This document shows positions 10,318 through 21,030 of a DNA stretch of 64,000 nt, piece after piece. A program made the translations under genes and the position numbers. The DNA comes from Cannabis sativa (Eukaryota > Streptophyta > Magnoliopsida > Rosales > Cannabaceae), in assembly GCF_029168945.1 (NCBI RefSeq), contig NC_083604.1:5076812-5140811 (forward strand), in the 5' to 3' direction. Numbering within the stretch: the first letter of the stretch is position 1; each line of letters starts with the position of its first letter. The notes below the pieces were generated by a model. It was not told where the DNA came from. It worked only from the letters and a program-made list of their open reading frames with translations, and searched no databases.

Positions 10318-11182
10318 GATTGAATTCTACAAGAATAAGTTAGAACAGATAAAGAGAGACCTCACCACACTCCCTCACGTGTTTCACTCAAAAAAAAAAA
10401 AACAATTTCACTCAATTCACTCGTGTTTTCACTCAATTCTTTAAGTTCTTTAAAAACTAATCAAACAGTTCAAGAGAGGATTCAAGCAGCAATTCCAACC
10501 AAACAAACCAAACAAACACCGATAAAAACTGAAAAAATGAATGATAATTTTTGGAATACTTGTGTGGGGTTTTGGCAAACAAGCCCCTAGACTATGGAGA
10601 CTAAGAAAATACCAAAAAAAAAATGAGGAGAGGTTTCCAGATTCTATTTTTTTTTTTTGCTCAGTTTCCTTTTCTTTTCTTTTTTTTTTTTAAAAAAAGA
10701 AAAATTTGAAGTTTTTTTACTTGCTAATGACACAAAAAAAAAGGAAACCAAGTACATAAGCTTTATGAAACAATTTTGGGAAACCAATGAGAAACAAAAA
10801 ATAAAGAAACAGATTTATGACACAAATAGGAAAACTAGAATTCAGCAATAACAAATTGGAGTTTATTTTTTAAAATTTCGAATTTCAATAACAAAAAGGG
10901 AAACTAATTGACAGAAAATTTTAGAGACAAGAAATCAGCCAAAAAATTTAGAGTTTTGAATTTTTTTATTTTTTTTAAGAAGAAAAGAAAAGCAAAGACA
11001 CGATGTTTGACACAAGAAAATTATCAGAATGTGGTTCTAACAGTTTTTGAATTTCACAAAGAAAAATAGAAGAGATGAGACACGAATTGACACGAAAATA
11101 CAACACAAGTTAAACAAAATTATAGCACATGAATTGAAAAGAAAAACACAAAAGGTAGATAGGCCAAACCCGATGATCCTAA
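10318..11182 (-). other. Element A 5' untranslated leader
   Basis: A-rich on the plus strand (T-rich on the transcribed strand), lying between the primer-binding site and the gag start. It contains long homopolymer runs near 10650-10700 and 10970. No gene is supported; the plus-strand ORFs are low-complexity. Confidence 0.7.
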
Positions 11183-11194
11183 GCTCTGATACCA
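11183..11194 (-). other. Primer-binding site of element A (tRNA-iMet type)
   Basis: The minus strand reads TGGTATCAGAGC, two bases inside the 5' LTR; this is the standard initiator tRNA-Met primer site of plant LTR elements. Confidence 0.9.
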
Positions 11195-11196
11195 AA

Positions 11197-11814
11197 TGAT
11201 ACGAACCACACTAACAGTTGTGATGAAACCCGATACCAATTATGGCAGCCTCTAAGAATTCTCGAAATTTGGATGTGGAACCGCGACCCAATGCTTAGTT
11301 AAGCATGAACCTTGCCATGAAGGAAGACGCCACAAACGGTGGTGGAAATCCATTTGATAAGTCAGGTTGAACGCCACAAGGAATACTCCTTGATAAGTTC
11401 GAATAGTTCTCTCAAGAACTCAAGAAGAAAACCTTTCAAAATTTTATTCCAAAATATTCTGATTTTTCAAAGTGTTTACAAGGCTTTATATAGCCAACTT
11501 ACAACCAAGAAAAAAGGAAACTAAAAGAAAGACAATTTTCCAAATAAAATAAAGACAAAATAAAGGATACAAATTAAAAAGGAAAGCTGCCAAATGTCTT
11601 GAAAAACGTGATAAGCTCAATTTGGGTCTAAATTGAGTCTACTTTGATGAGAAGCACAAATCTTTGTTCTCCTTCAGTGTTGACTGCGGTCTCCTCTTGT
11701 TTTAAAACTCTGTTGACTAAGTTGTTGAGTTCTTCTTTGAATCTCTTGGCTCGCACCCTCGTCACCGGGCCAATTGGAACTTTACTTGTATCTTTAGCCT
11801 TAGTGTTCTCATCA
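11197..11814 (-). repeat. 5' LTR of CRM-like gypsy element A
   Basis: A 618-bp LTR. On the minus strand it begins TGATGAGAAC and ends GTTCGTATCA. It carries a copy of the pol C-terminal coding segment (11628-11814), which in the 3' LTR is the real end of pol. About eleven differences from 1-354 over 354 bp mean element A is older than the Athila-1 inside it. Confidence 0.88.
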
Positions 11815-11819
11815 GATAC
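11815..11819. repeat. Candidate target duplication of element A (GATAC)
   Basis: The five bases directly outside the 5' LTR. The partner copy should lie left of the window, so this cannot be confirmed here. Confidence 0.5.
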
Positions 11820-11857
11820 CAACTATCAAACCTATGGGTAATTAAATCAACGCTATT

Positions 11858-12966
11858 CTAAATGAAGAAATTATATTGGCTATCTTTAAATTGAACTAAG
11901 GTTGTACGCTCGGTCCTAAGGACGGTAGGAGACCATCCATAAACACAAGAATTATTACCTCGGGGAGCCCCATCTTTAACCTCGGTGGCTTCCCGAGTGG
12001 TTATATTTTTAAAGTAATGGATAAGAGCAACATAGTTGCGGTCTTCTTCATCCTCGTGCACTGGAACTTTTTGCCAAGTAGGGTACTTGGGGGACTTATA
12101 GTCATTTGTACATTAGTCCTTGTTAAGAAGAGCGCATGACTTTTAATTATCTGCGTGTAATAAAAAGTCAGCAACTCGCAAACCATATGAAAGGTTAGTC
12201 AGAATCTCGTGTCTATTTTGGATTTCAAGTGTTGGAATATGTCTCCTTGCAACAGCTAAAAATATAAAAGAAAAACCAGATTTAGTAAAGTATTAAAATC
12301 ATAAAAAAGACAACTCTAAATCAAGATTCTGGGAATGATTAATACTTACGTAAATTCTAAATATGGTCGGTGTTAATTGGGTGGAATCTAGTTGTCTAAA
12401 AAGAAGTCTTCCTTAAATTAATTTTTGTTGAGAAGCCTCTCTCTGATCGTACGATAATTGATTTGAGTCCCCATGTAGTAAAAGCCTTATGCTCCTTGCT
12501 TTCTCGCAAGACAGGCTTTGACGGAGTAAAAGTATAAAATTTCAAGGGGTGTTGGACACTCCAACTTCAAGATATGGTAGAGCGACTTCAAGCAGGCAAG
12601 AATCCTATAAGAGTTTGGGGCGAGTTGAAAGGGTGAAATCCCAAGGTAGTTGCAGAATTTTTTGAAATAATCCCTAAAGGGGAGTACAGCTCCTGAAGCC
12701 CCTATCTTTGAGGACTCGCTTGTGCTATAACCTTCATCTTTTAAGACACGTTCAAGGGGGAAACAATTAAATTTTCCAGGTGCAACTGAGTAGATGCAAC
12801 ATCCTTTCTCGTTCCTAATGCTACAAGATCTTAGAACATCCCCAACATAAGGGACAATTGATCTGACCCTAGACTTGATCAGTTCTGCTTCAAATGTAGC
12901 AGTGACAGTAGGATTCAAGGGCATCTTGGATTTGCGAGCTTTAGGAGCCATAATTTCAAATTCCAA
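11858..12966 (-). pseudogene. Antisense additional ORF of a Tat-like gypsy element, with intron
   Basis: The 160-codon frame from 12966 has a basic start (APKARKSKMPLN) and a segment PFRDYFKKFCNYLGISPFQL followed by LAPNSYRILACL, resembling the plant 'putative gypsy type transposon' domain (Transposase_28 family, from memory). A donor GTAAGT at 12349 and an acceptor TAG at 12256 bound a 94-bp plant-sized intron; coding-like sequence follows (RRHIPTLEIQNRHEILTNL; HEDEEDRNYVALIHYFKN). Stops occur on both sides, so it is decayed. It runs opposite to the adjacent plus-strand purine tract and LTR, matching reported antisense ORFs in Tat-lineage elements. Its function is unknown. Confidence 0.55.
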
Positions 12967-13936
12967 GGCACCTGGTGAAAAAACAACAGTGACTTTGGTA
13001 AAAATAATGGCCTTGCTAAGAAAATATCTACTAAGTTAGGTGACTCAGGCCGAGTTACTTCTCGTAGATAACGATGTCTAGCCTCAATGACTTCTTGTAA
13101 GAATCGCCTATAGTGGTTAGAAACCTCTTCCTGATTGGTCCTAATAAGATTTTTTCTAATTGTTTTGTCATTAATTTTGACTATGGACTAAGGTTTATGA
13201 GTTTAAGGTTTAAAAACTATGCTTGGAATTGAGGATAGTCTGTAACTAAAGGCTTTGGGACTGTAATTTTGAGTTGAATTGAGACATAATAATCACAAAA
13301 TATAATGCCCAAATTCTTAGAAAAACAGAGCACAGATAAAATCTAGGACCTGCGAATCACGTAACCTTAAAATTTCTAGACCTAGATTACTTGAAAATAT
13401 ATATAAAACTCACTCAAACAACAAATGATACAAAATGAAAAGAAGCATATATAAAGAAATCAAAATGGATAAAATAAAAAGGTTAATAAAAAGAGAAATC
13501 ACTTATTAGTTTGACGAAAGAATCTGGATCTCGAAGAGCTTCTTAGTGCAAGGGCTTGGATCTTGGCAATTTTGGGATTGAGATATGAAATCGATCGAAG
13601 TTTGAAGAAAATAAGTGAGGGACAGTGAGGGCATGCAATTTCAGAAAGAAGATGACTGAGGTTTTTTGGAGCTCTAAAAGCTTCGTGGGTGATACTGACA
13701 AAATTGAAGGAATCTTGAATTTCATACCCAAAAGGTGACTACTGTTCGATCACAATGTTGACAGATCGAACGGATGGGAACTATTGGAAAGAGAAAAATC
13801 AGAATAATTAATGTTTAAATGGTATATCTCAAAGTTTTGAACTGCCAAAAGAAAACATGCAATTTTTAAATAAGAAAAGTACGATCGTACCCACAAGGCA
13901 ATTAAAAAGTCCTTTATATTTTAAAAACCACTTTTT
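12967..13936. other. Tat-like element internal sequence, 3' part
   Basis: Between the antisense ORF and the purine tract. A minus-strand stretch near 13000-13150 still reads coding-like (NQEEVSNHYRRFLQEVIEAR), so the ORF may have extended further; the rest shows no supported gene. Confidence 0.4.
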
Positions 13937-13946
13937 AGGGGACAAT
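13937..13946 (+). other. Purine tract before the Tat-like LTR
   Basis: AGGGGACAAT lies directly before TGTTATACCC, an LTR-like start. It indicates a plus-strand element whose 3' LTR begins at 13947. Confidence 0.55.
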
Positions 13947-14024
13947 TGTTATACCCATATTTCGAGCAGTAATATAGTGCTAACACATGTAATATAGCTG
14001 GAATACGAACCAGCTTAAATTATG
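13947..14024 (+). repeat. First part of the Tat-like 3' LTR, split by the Sirevirus
   Basis: Starts TGTTATACCC after a purine tract. It is interrupted at 14024 by the Sirevirus insertion; the last five bases, TTATG, are the duplicated target. The rest should continue at 24255. Confidence 0.5.
14020..14024. repeat. Left target duplication of the Sirevirus (TTATG)
   Basis: TTATG matches 24250-24254 and places the LTR boundary at TAAAAAACCG. Confidence 0.9.
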
Positions 14025-15153
14025 TAAAAAACCGTGTTTTTGCAAATGTCAGTTGTATATAAGAAAATATAAAAACTGTAAGCGTTTGCGACGGCGAAAG
14101 TAATTACGCATACACAAAACCGAACGGGCGAGAATATAAAATATAAGCAGAAAAATAAATAACTTGACACAAGAGATTTATACGTGGTATCAGTGTTCTC
14201 ACGAACACTCCTAGTCCACGGGGCCACGCCCAGAGAATGAAATCAATTAATAAAGTATCAAAATTACAAAGACAATTGACTTAAACAAGTTTAGACTCCC
14301 TCTAAAGTATTGCCGCAATCCTTTGTAATCCACTTTATGAATCTGACTTCTTGAAACACCTTCAAGCCCGAACTCCCTTCGTCTTTGAAGTGTGAGTGCT
14401 TACTTCCTCCCGAAGTAAGGCTTTAGCAAGTCTTCTCCCGAAGACCAAGTGCTTACTTCCTCCCGAAGTAAGGCTTTATCAAGTCTTCTCCCGAAGACCA
14501 ATCTCTTGTTCAGTCAAGTAGTTCTTCACAACCTCTAGGATAGAGTAAGAACATAAATAGAACAACTAGAACCTAGATGAACAACTAGGCTCTCACAAAA
14601 CAAAGAAAGACTCTCTTCTCTCAAAAGATAAATGTAGAAAATGAATAATGGAAGAGGTAATCCGAATGGTTGCTCTCTAGGCTCTATTTATAGATCATAG
14701 AAACCAAAGAGGCAACCACAAGATCGAATTAGCAGCTGTACAAAGACTTTCCAAAAACAAACACGATCTGCTACATCAGATTCGGTTGCTGACGAAGCAG
14801 ATACGCCTGAAACGGAAACTTACTAAAATCGGGTCCGATCTTCTTTCAAAGCTTGATTCCTGCCAAAAACAGATTAGATATTCTGATTGTATCAAGATAC
14901 AATCGAAATTAATAAGGAAAAGGCAATAATCAAAGTTTCCCTTAAAAGGACAACTTTCCAAAAGAGAATTCCTTCTCTTTTGAGAAGTTTTCAACAAAGG
15001 AAAGTTCAGCTGAAAGTGCAACTTTCCAAACAAGGAAAATGGCAACTAAAAACCGAATAAAATAGGTAAGATTTCGAAAATGAATGCATAGCAATCTTAC
15101 CATAAAAAGGAAAAATTATTTTGTCACCTAACTTGCCAAAAAAGGACTTTACA
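14025..15153 (-). repeat. 3' LTR of the Sirevirus
   Basis: 1129 bp, plus-strand ends TAAAAAACCG and GACTTTACA. A 53-bp tandem repeat lies at 14395-14500. Compared with the other copy, most of the length is nearly identical but a patch at about 14079-14140 and another at 14800-14816 differ heavily. Confidence 0.92.
14395..14500. repeat. 53-bp tandem duplication with palindromes in the Sirevirus LTR
   Basis: Two adjacent 53-bp units. Each contains the interrupted palindromes ACTTCCTCCCGAAGT and GTCTTCTCCCGAAGAC. The units differ at one base (AGCAAG versus ATCAAG). Sireviruses are reported to carry palindromic repeats in their LTRs. The same array is at 23489-23594. Confidence 0.9.
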
Positions 15154-15495
15154 ATCTCCCCCTTTGGCACTTTAGATGAACAAAATAATTTTTACCATAA
15201 AGTACCTGCAATGCAAAGTTAGCAAGAGCAAACAATACTACTCCCCCTGAGTAACACAATCGAATATCACAATAAAAACAAAGAACATGCTAACTTTAAA
15301 CATTAAGTTCACAAGTACTAACAAACCACAACTCCCCCTGAAAAAAAGGGTCCAGAGTTGGGCAACAAAAACCAAAAAATAAATATCTCTCCCCCTTTTT
15401 GTTTATCGGAGTGCCAAAGTAAACAAAGAAAAAAATAGACCAAAGTTTAAGTAAACAGAGACAAACTATAACACTTTAATTTTTGTAGAGTTTAA
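15154..15495 (-). other. Sirevirus multiple purine tracts upstream of the 3' LTR
   Basis: On the minus strand AAAGGGGGAGAT adjoins the LTR start, and similar AGGGGGAG tracts recur near 15240, 15330 and 15391-15400. Reiterated purine tracts here are a reported Sirevirus trait. No gene is supported in this stretch. Confidence 0.75.
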
Positions 15496-17089
15496 TCAAG
15501 GTGGACAGTTTCCTGGACATGTCATGCTGGACATCAGCCATTGCTTCAAGACGAGTGTACACTTTCTGAAGTTCAGACTTGACTTCCAGGAGCTCTGCAG
15601 CAGCAGAGCCTGAACTTGCACCAGCAGAAGCGAAGAAGAAGCACCAGCCTTTGGCCGTTTTTGGAACACACCATCAAAATATTCAGAAGGTTGGAATGTA
15701 GGGCCAGTGATGGGAGGCTCAAGAGTTTCATGTGCTTGGGCCACATTCTTCTGAGAGGATAAAACCTTAAAGATGAGATTTGGAAATACAAGTTTGAAGG
15801 TTGGCTTTTTACCTCTTCGAAAGGAGACAATCTGGTTGAGAATATGAGAGGCTAGATTAATGGAAGTTCCAGAGGTGATGCGGTATAGGAGTGTAGCCAC
15901 TTCTTGAGACACCACGGTCTTGTTCGAATTTGGAACCCAATTGCTTAGTGCAAACCGCATAAGGGAAGCATGAGCAAAAGTGAGGTGAGTAATTCGAAGA
16001 CTCTCCCCTGGTTTCAATTCTGAACGAGCACCAGTGAGTTCAGAGTGCATCAAGTCACGATCCATGGACATCACAGCATTGGATACATTCTCAGGCAATT
16101 GCAGAGCCTGAGCAATGTCCTTTTCAGAAAATGAGAACCAGTGACCCCTAACATACACTCTTCTATACAGTCTAGAGTTCTCATCAAGGAAATCATCAGT
16201 AAGATTAGCATAAAACTCTTTAATAATGTTAGCAATGAATCCAATAAAACCAGTAAGAGTGTGTTCCCATTGATGAAATTGAATGAACTTTACAATACCA
16301 TAAACACGATGGGCATGCAAATCATAATTCCTCTCACTTTCAAACTTACGAGTTGCATAAAGATTCCAGTCACGCTCATTGTCTCGATAGTAAAAAGTTG
16401 GTGCCAGAGATAGAGGAAGGGATATTACCGGATGGAGGATCTTCCATGGGCCGCTTGCCTTTGGCAGCAGCAGAGGCCTTTGCTGCAGAAGCAGTTTTTG
16501 AACGAGGAGGCTCTGGCTCGAGTTCTCGTGTCTTCATCGTCCTTCTCGCATGCAGAGATACTGATTTGTCTGAAGAGACTTCCATTGGATCCTCTTCTTC
16601 TGAACTGGAACTCGAGGAAGTCGAGGGAGAATTAGTCTTGAGTTTCTTCTTGGCTGGAGGAGGAGCGCCTCTTCTCTCGAGATTGAGAGGCTTGAAGTTC
16701 TTTCTCGCCCGAGGCTTGCCGGGCTCGAGTTCGAGAGGAAGGGCTCGTTGGAGTGGTGCCGGCCATTGATGCGAGCGGGGAGGAGGAACAGCCAAAGGAG
16801 GAGGAGATTCCTTCGAGGATTCAGAAGAGGAAGTCCAGGTGCGATAGGGCCTTACCGATTTGCGAGCTACTTGCTTGGGTGGACGTTTTGGCTTCACGGC
16901 TTGAGATTCACGCTGGGGAAGCGATGAATCTCCAGGCTTTGCAACAGCAGGAGGAGGAACTGAGGCAGCAGGGGGAGCACTAGAAGGAGTTGGAACGGTT
17001 TCTTCTAATTTTTTAGAGTGCCCTAGATTCTTGGTTCTCACCATTTTGAAACTGAAAGAGAAGATGAATAGTGTCTGACAGAGAAACAA
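15496..17089 (-). pseudogene. Sirevirus extra ORF in the envelope position, frameshifted
   Basis: Two frames form one former ORF of about 520 codons. The first (16376-17089) is basic, Pro/Ser-rich and predicted disordered, with a Ser run followed by EEEDPMEVSSDKS. One frameshift near 16400 joins it to the second (from 16320), whose continuation reads FYYRDNERDWNLYATRKFES, IIKEFYANLTDDFLDENSRL, YVRGHWFSFSEKDIAQALQL and SINLASHILNQIV. This resembles the 'putative plant transposon protein' domain (PF20167, from memory). I see no signal peptide or membrane segment, so an envelope role is not supported. Another frameshift near 15,650 is likely. Confidence 0.7.
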
Positions 17090-18197
17090 GAAAGGGGGTT
17101 TGGGTAGGTGGTGAGATAAGTGACAAAATTTGGTTTATATAACCTTGGAATCAAAACAAGAAAGAGGAAACCAATTTTGAAAATTCAAATGGTAACCGCC
17201 AGCCCATGAACCAAAAGAGGAAACCGCCCACTTCTCAACTCCTTTCCCCTTTTTAAAAAAATAAAAGGAAACTAGAAAAACCAATAAATTTTTCCAAAAA
17301 TAAATCAATCTTTCAAGAATAAAGGCACATTACCATATAAAGATTAATCTTTACTTGGAAAAATATCATAATAAATCAAAGAGAGAATGAATGTTGATAC
17401 TTACCATTTATGCACAAGATTTTCTTAACCCATGAAGCAAGTCACACGCCTCCCTCCTTTTTTTTTTTTTTATTTAAAATAAAACCGAAAAATAAAGTAT
17501 AATGTGTACAATAAATATATGTGATTCGAACCAAGCAAAGGAAATCAAATATTATTGACAATTGACAAAATGAATTACATGTTATGCTTTTAAGGAAAAT
17601 AACTAATTAGTATCTCATGAAATAATCATACTTAATTGATGTTGTGGAAAATGATATGCATGTTACTGAAAATTGTGAACCAGGATTATCAATATAATTT
17701 TAATAGAGGAGACTTACAGATTTGAACACACTTGTCAGACATAGGTGTGTGCAGTGAAAATAGGATCATTGTCCTTGGCAAGATTTTTCATTTTCGCCTT
17801 TTTCAATTTGATCCCGCAACTGGATGCTTTCACACCATACTGAAGGTAGCCCTTTTCTATGGTAGTGCATCCTCATCATAGTTGCTAATTACAATGTTCC
17901 AGCTTACTCATCAGATGGCTTTCACACTTCAGTATGGGTAGCTCTATTCCAGCAAGGGGCCTGACAAGCATGAAACAAAAATTGCTCAACTCTGTATAAG
18001 AACATTATTTAATCCCAGACACAAATAAAGAGTAACATGAATCTTTTAACACAACATCACAAAGTATGATCAGACTGAGATCCTAACTAATTATATTCCA
18101 AAAGCATAAACATGATTTGTCAAAAACAATGATAGAAGATTAAGAGCTAGAGAAGAATCACACAACATTATTGTACACGAATGATGCACAGATAAAA
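17090..18197. other. Sirevirus spacer between RNase H and the extra ORF
   Basis: About 1.1 kb, AT-rich with a T run near 17460. No supported gene. It could hold signals for expressing the downstream ORF; none is clear. Confidence 0.6.
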
Positions 18198-19966
18198 TTA
18201 AACAATGCAAACTCCCAAAGACTTTCTGAGGGAGTCAAAGCGACTTGCATCTAGGGCCTTTGTGAAAATATCAGCTAATTGTTTTTCAGTATCAACATAT
18301 TCTAATTGCAATGATTTATTTTCAACAAGTTCCCTAATAAAGTGGTGTCTTATATCAATGTGCTTTGTTCTAGAGTGTTGAACAGGATTTTTGGAAATAT
18401 TTATGGCACTAGTATTGTCACAAAAAATAGTCAAAACACCCAAATCAAATCCATAATCAATCAACATTTGTTTCAACCACAATAGTTGAGTGCAACAACT
18501 GCCAGCAGCTATGTACTCAGCTTCGGCAGTGGATAAGGAGATGGAATTCTGTTTCTTGCTATGCCAAGATACTAGATTATTCCCAAGAAAGAAGCACCCT
18601 CCACTTGTGCTCTTTCGATCATCGGCATTTCTGCCCAATACGCATCACTGAAACAAGCAAGATTTGAATTGGTATCTTTCGAGTACCAAATTCCATAATC
18701 AGGAGTGCTATTAACATATCTAATAATCCTTTTTACAGCTGATACATGAGATTCCATAGGATTACTTTGATATCTAGCACACACTCCCACACTGTAACAT
18801 ATATCAGGACGACTAGCAGTTAAATACAAGAGACTTCCAATCATGCTACGATAGAGTGTAGTGTCTACCTTTACTCCATTCTCATCTTTTGTTAATTTTA
18901 GAGTGGTGCTCATAGGAGTACTTACCTGCTTAGCCGATTCAAGGCCAAATTTCTTGACAAGGTTCTTAGCATACTTGCTTTGAGATACAAATGTACCTCC
19001 TTCCATTTGTCTCACTTGAAGACCCAGAAAGAAATTAAGCTCACCAACCATGCTCATTTCAAATTCACTTTTTATTTGATCAACAAATACCTGCACTTCA
19101 TGGTTAGATGTAGAACCAAAAACTATATCATCAACATAAATTTGAGCAATGATAAAATCAGATTTTATATGTTTGATGAAAAGAGTTTTATCCACACTAC
19201 CTCTGTGATAGCCATGAGAAGGTAAAAATTGAGTCAACCTTTCATACCAAGCTCGAGGAGCTTGTTTCACACCATACAAAGCTTTTTCAAGTTTGTATAC
19301 ATGGTCTGGAAATTGAGGATCTTCGAATCCTTTTGGTTGCTCAACATAAACTTCCTCATTCAAAATACCATTTAGGAAGGCAGATTTCACATCCATTTGA
19401 AACAATTTAATATTGAGAATACAAGCAATACATAAAAGTAAACGTATTGATTCTAATCGTGCAACAGGAGCAAAAGTTTCATCAAAATCAATACCTTCTA
19501 CCTGAGTGTACCCTTGTGCCACCAAACGAGCCTTGTTTCTTACAATTGTACCGAACTCATCACTTTTATTTTTAAACAACCACTTTGTTCCAATAACATT
19601 TATACCTTTTGGTCTTCGGACCAAAATCCATACCTTGTTGCGAACAAATTGGTTGAGTTCCTCTTGCATTGCATTGAGCCATTCCTCAAAGGTCATGGCT
19701 TCCTTCACATTTTTCGGTTCATATTGAGAAACAAAGCAAAGAAAGCTGATTAAATTAATATACCTTCTGCGAGTTACCATGCTTTCTTCAGGATTTCCAA
19801 GGATGAGATCTTTTGGATGATTCAGTTTGACTCTCGGTGCTTGGTTCTTTCGAATAGAGTCCGTGATGATGTTTGGATGAGTCAAGATAGACGGTTCGGT
19901 TCTCCGGTTTCGGTTGCGGCGACGAGATTCGTCATTTGCGGCATCGGCAATGGGTTCTCGCCGCAT
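18198..19966 (-). pseudogene. Sirevirus reverse transcriptase and RNase H
   Basis: The 464-codon frame (18572-19966) begins in the linker after integrase and covers the copia RT: AMTFEEWLNAMQEELNQFVR, LVAQGYTQVEGIDFDETFAP, QMDVKSAFLNG, LEKALYGVKQAPRAWYERL, the catalytic AQIYVDDIVFGST, then FFLGLQVRQMEGGTFVSQSK. RNase H follows in the next frame (18198-18638): DDRKSTSGGCFFLG, LSTAEAEYIAAGSC, IFCDNTSAINISKNP, HIDIRHHFIRELV and ADIFTKALD. The frame break lies at about 18,600, between SDAYWAE and GRNADDRKS, where a few bases are shifted. Catalytic residues of both domains are present. Confidence 0.9.
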
Positions 19967-20007
19967 CGGGATCCGTCGTTACGGCTTTTGGAGGAGTATC
20001 CATGAGA

Positions 20008-21030
20008 CTATCTATCTTGGCTTCGTGGAAAATTACGAAAAATCTCTAAAATCATCAACAACCACATTAGCCGATTCCAAAACAAGCTTTGAGTCCTCAT
20101 GTTATAAATACGATAAGCTCTACTGTTTAAGGAATATCCAATAAATACACCAACATCACTTTTAGCATCAAATTTACCAATATGCTCACGATCTCTATAG
20201 ACATAACACACACATCCAAAAACATGAAAATGACTTACATTGGGGCGCTTACCTTTCCAGATTTCATAAGATGTTTTTGAGGTACCTGGACGAATAAACA
20301 CTCTGTTAATTATGTAGCAAAAATTTGTGTTAATAGCTTCAGCCCATAATCGCTTTGTCAACTTCTTGCTATTTAACATCACTCTTGCCATTTCCTGCAA
20401 AGTTCGATTCTTCCTCTCAACAACTCCATTTTGTTGAGGAGTCTTGGGAGCTGAAAATTCATGAGTTATACCTGTAGACTTGCAAAAATCATCATACACA
20501 GAATTTTCAAACTCCTTACCATGATCACTACGAATTCGAACAATTTTCCCAATATTACAACCTTTCTCAACTCTTAATCTCAGACAAAGAGTTTTAAAGG
20601 CATCAAAAGTGTCAGATTTTTCTCTTAAGAAATCTACCCAAGTAAAACGAGAGAAATCATCAACACACACAAAGATATATCGTTTACCATTCAAACTTTC
20701 AACTTGGATTGGACCCATAAGATCCATGTGAAGCAATTCCAATACCTTTGAGGTATTGATATCGTACACGTGCTTGTGAGTGATTTTTAATTGCTTCCCA
20801 AGTTGACACGGTTCACACTTACCTTCACTTTCCTTACCAAGCTTTGGAAGACCTCGAACAATACCCGCATTTGACGCTTTTTTCGGGTTTTTAAAATTAA
20901 TATGCCCAAGCTTGGCATGCCACAGATCCGTGGTGTTGTTGATAGCCGAGTGACAAGTAAACACGGGGGTTAGAGTGTAACAGCTTATCATTGGATCGAA
21001 ATCCTTGCAAGATACATTCATTGTCATCAT
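20008..21030 (-). pseudogene. Sirevirus integrase
   Basis: A 340-codon frame. It has a GAG-pre-integrase zinc region (LWHAKLGHINF, CEPCQLGKQ), then the DDE catalytic core: first Asp in LLHMDLMGPIQVES, second in IRSDHGKEFENSVYDDF, Glu in PQQNGVVERKNRTLQEMARV. The copia C-terminal signature is HVFGCVCYVYRDREHIGKF and FIGYSLNSRAYRIYN. The domain would insert element cDNA with a 5-bp staggered cut, consistent with the TTATG duplication. The frame is lost after SLFWNRLM. Confidence 0.92.

Noticed and set aside
16353..16983. Plus-strand ORFs of 67-138 codons over the Sirevirus extra ORF
   Set aside because: They are frame shadows of the Ser/Pro-rich minus-strand ORF; high GC there keeps several frames open.
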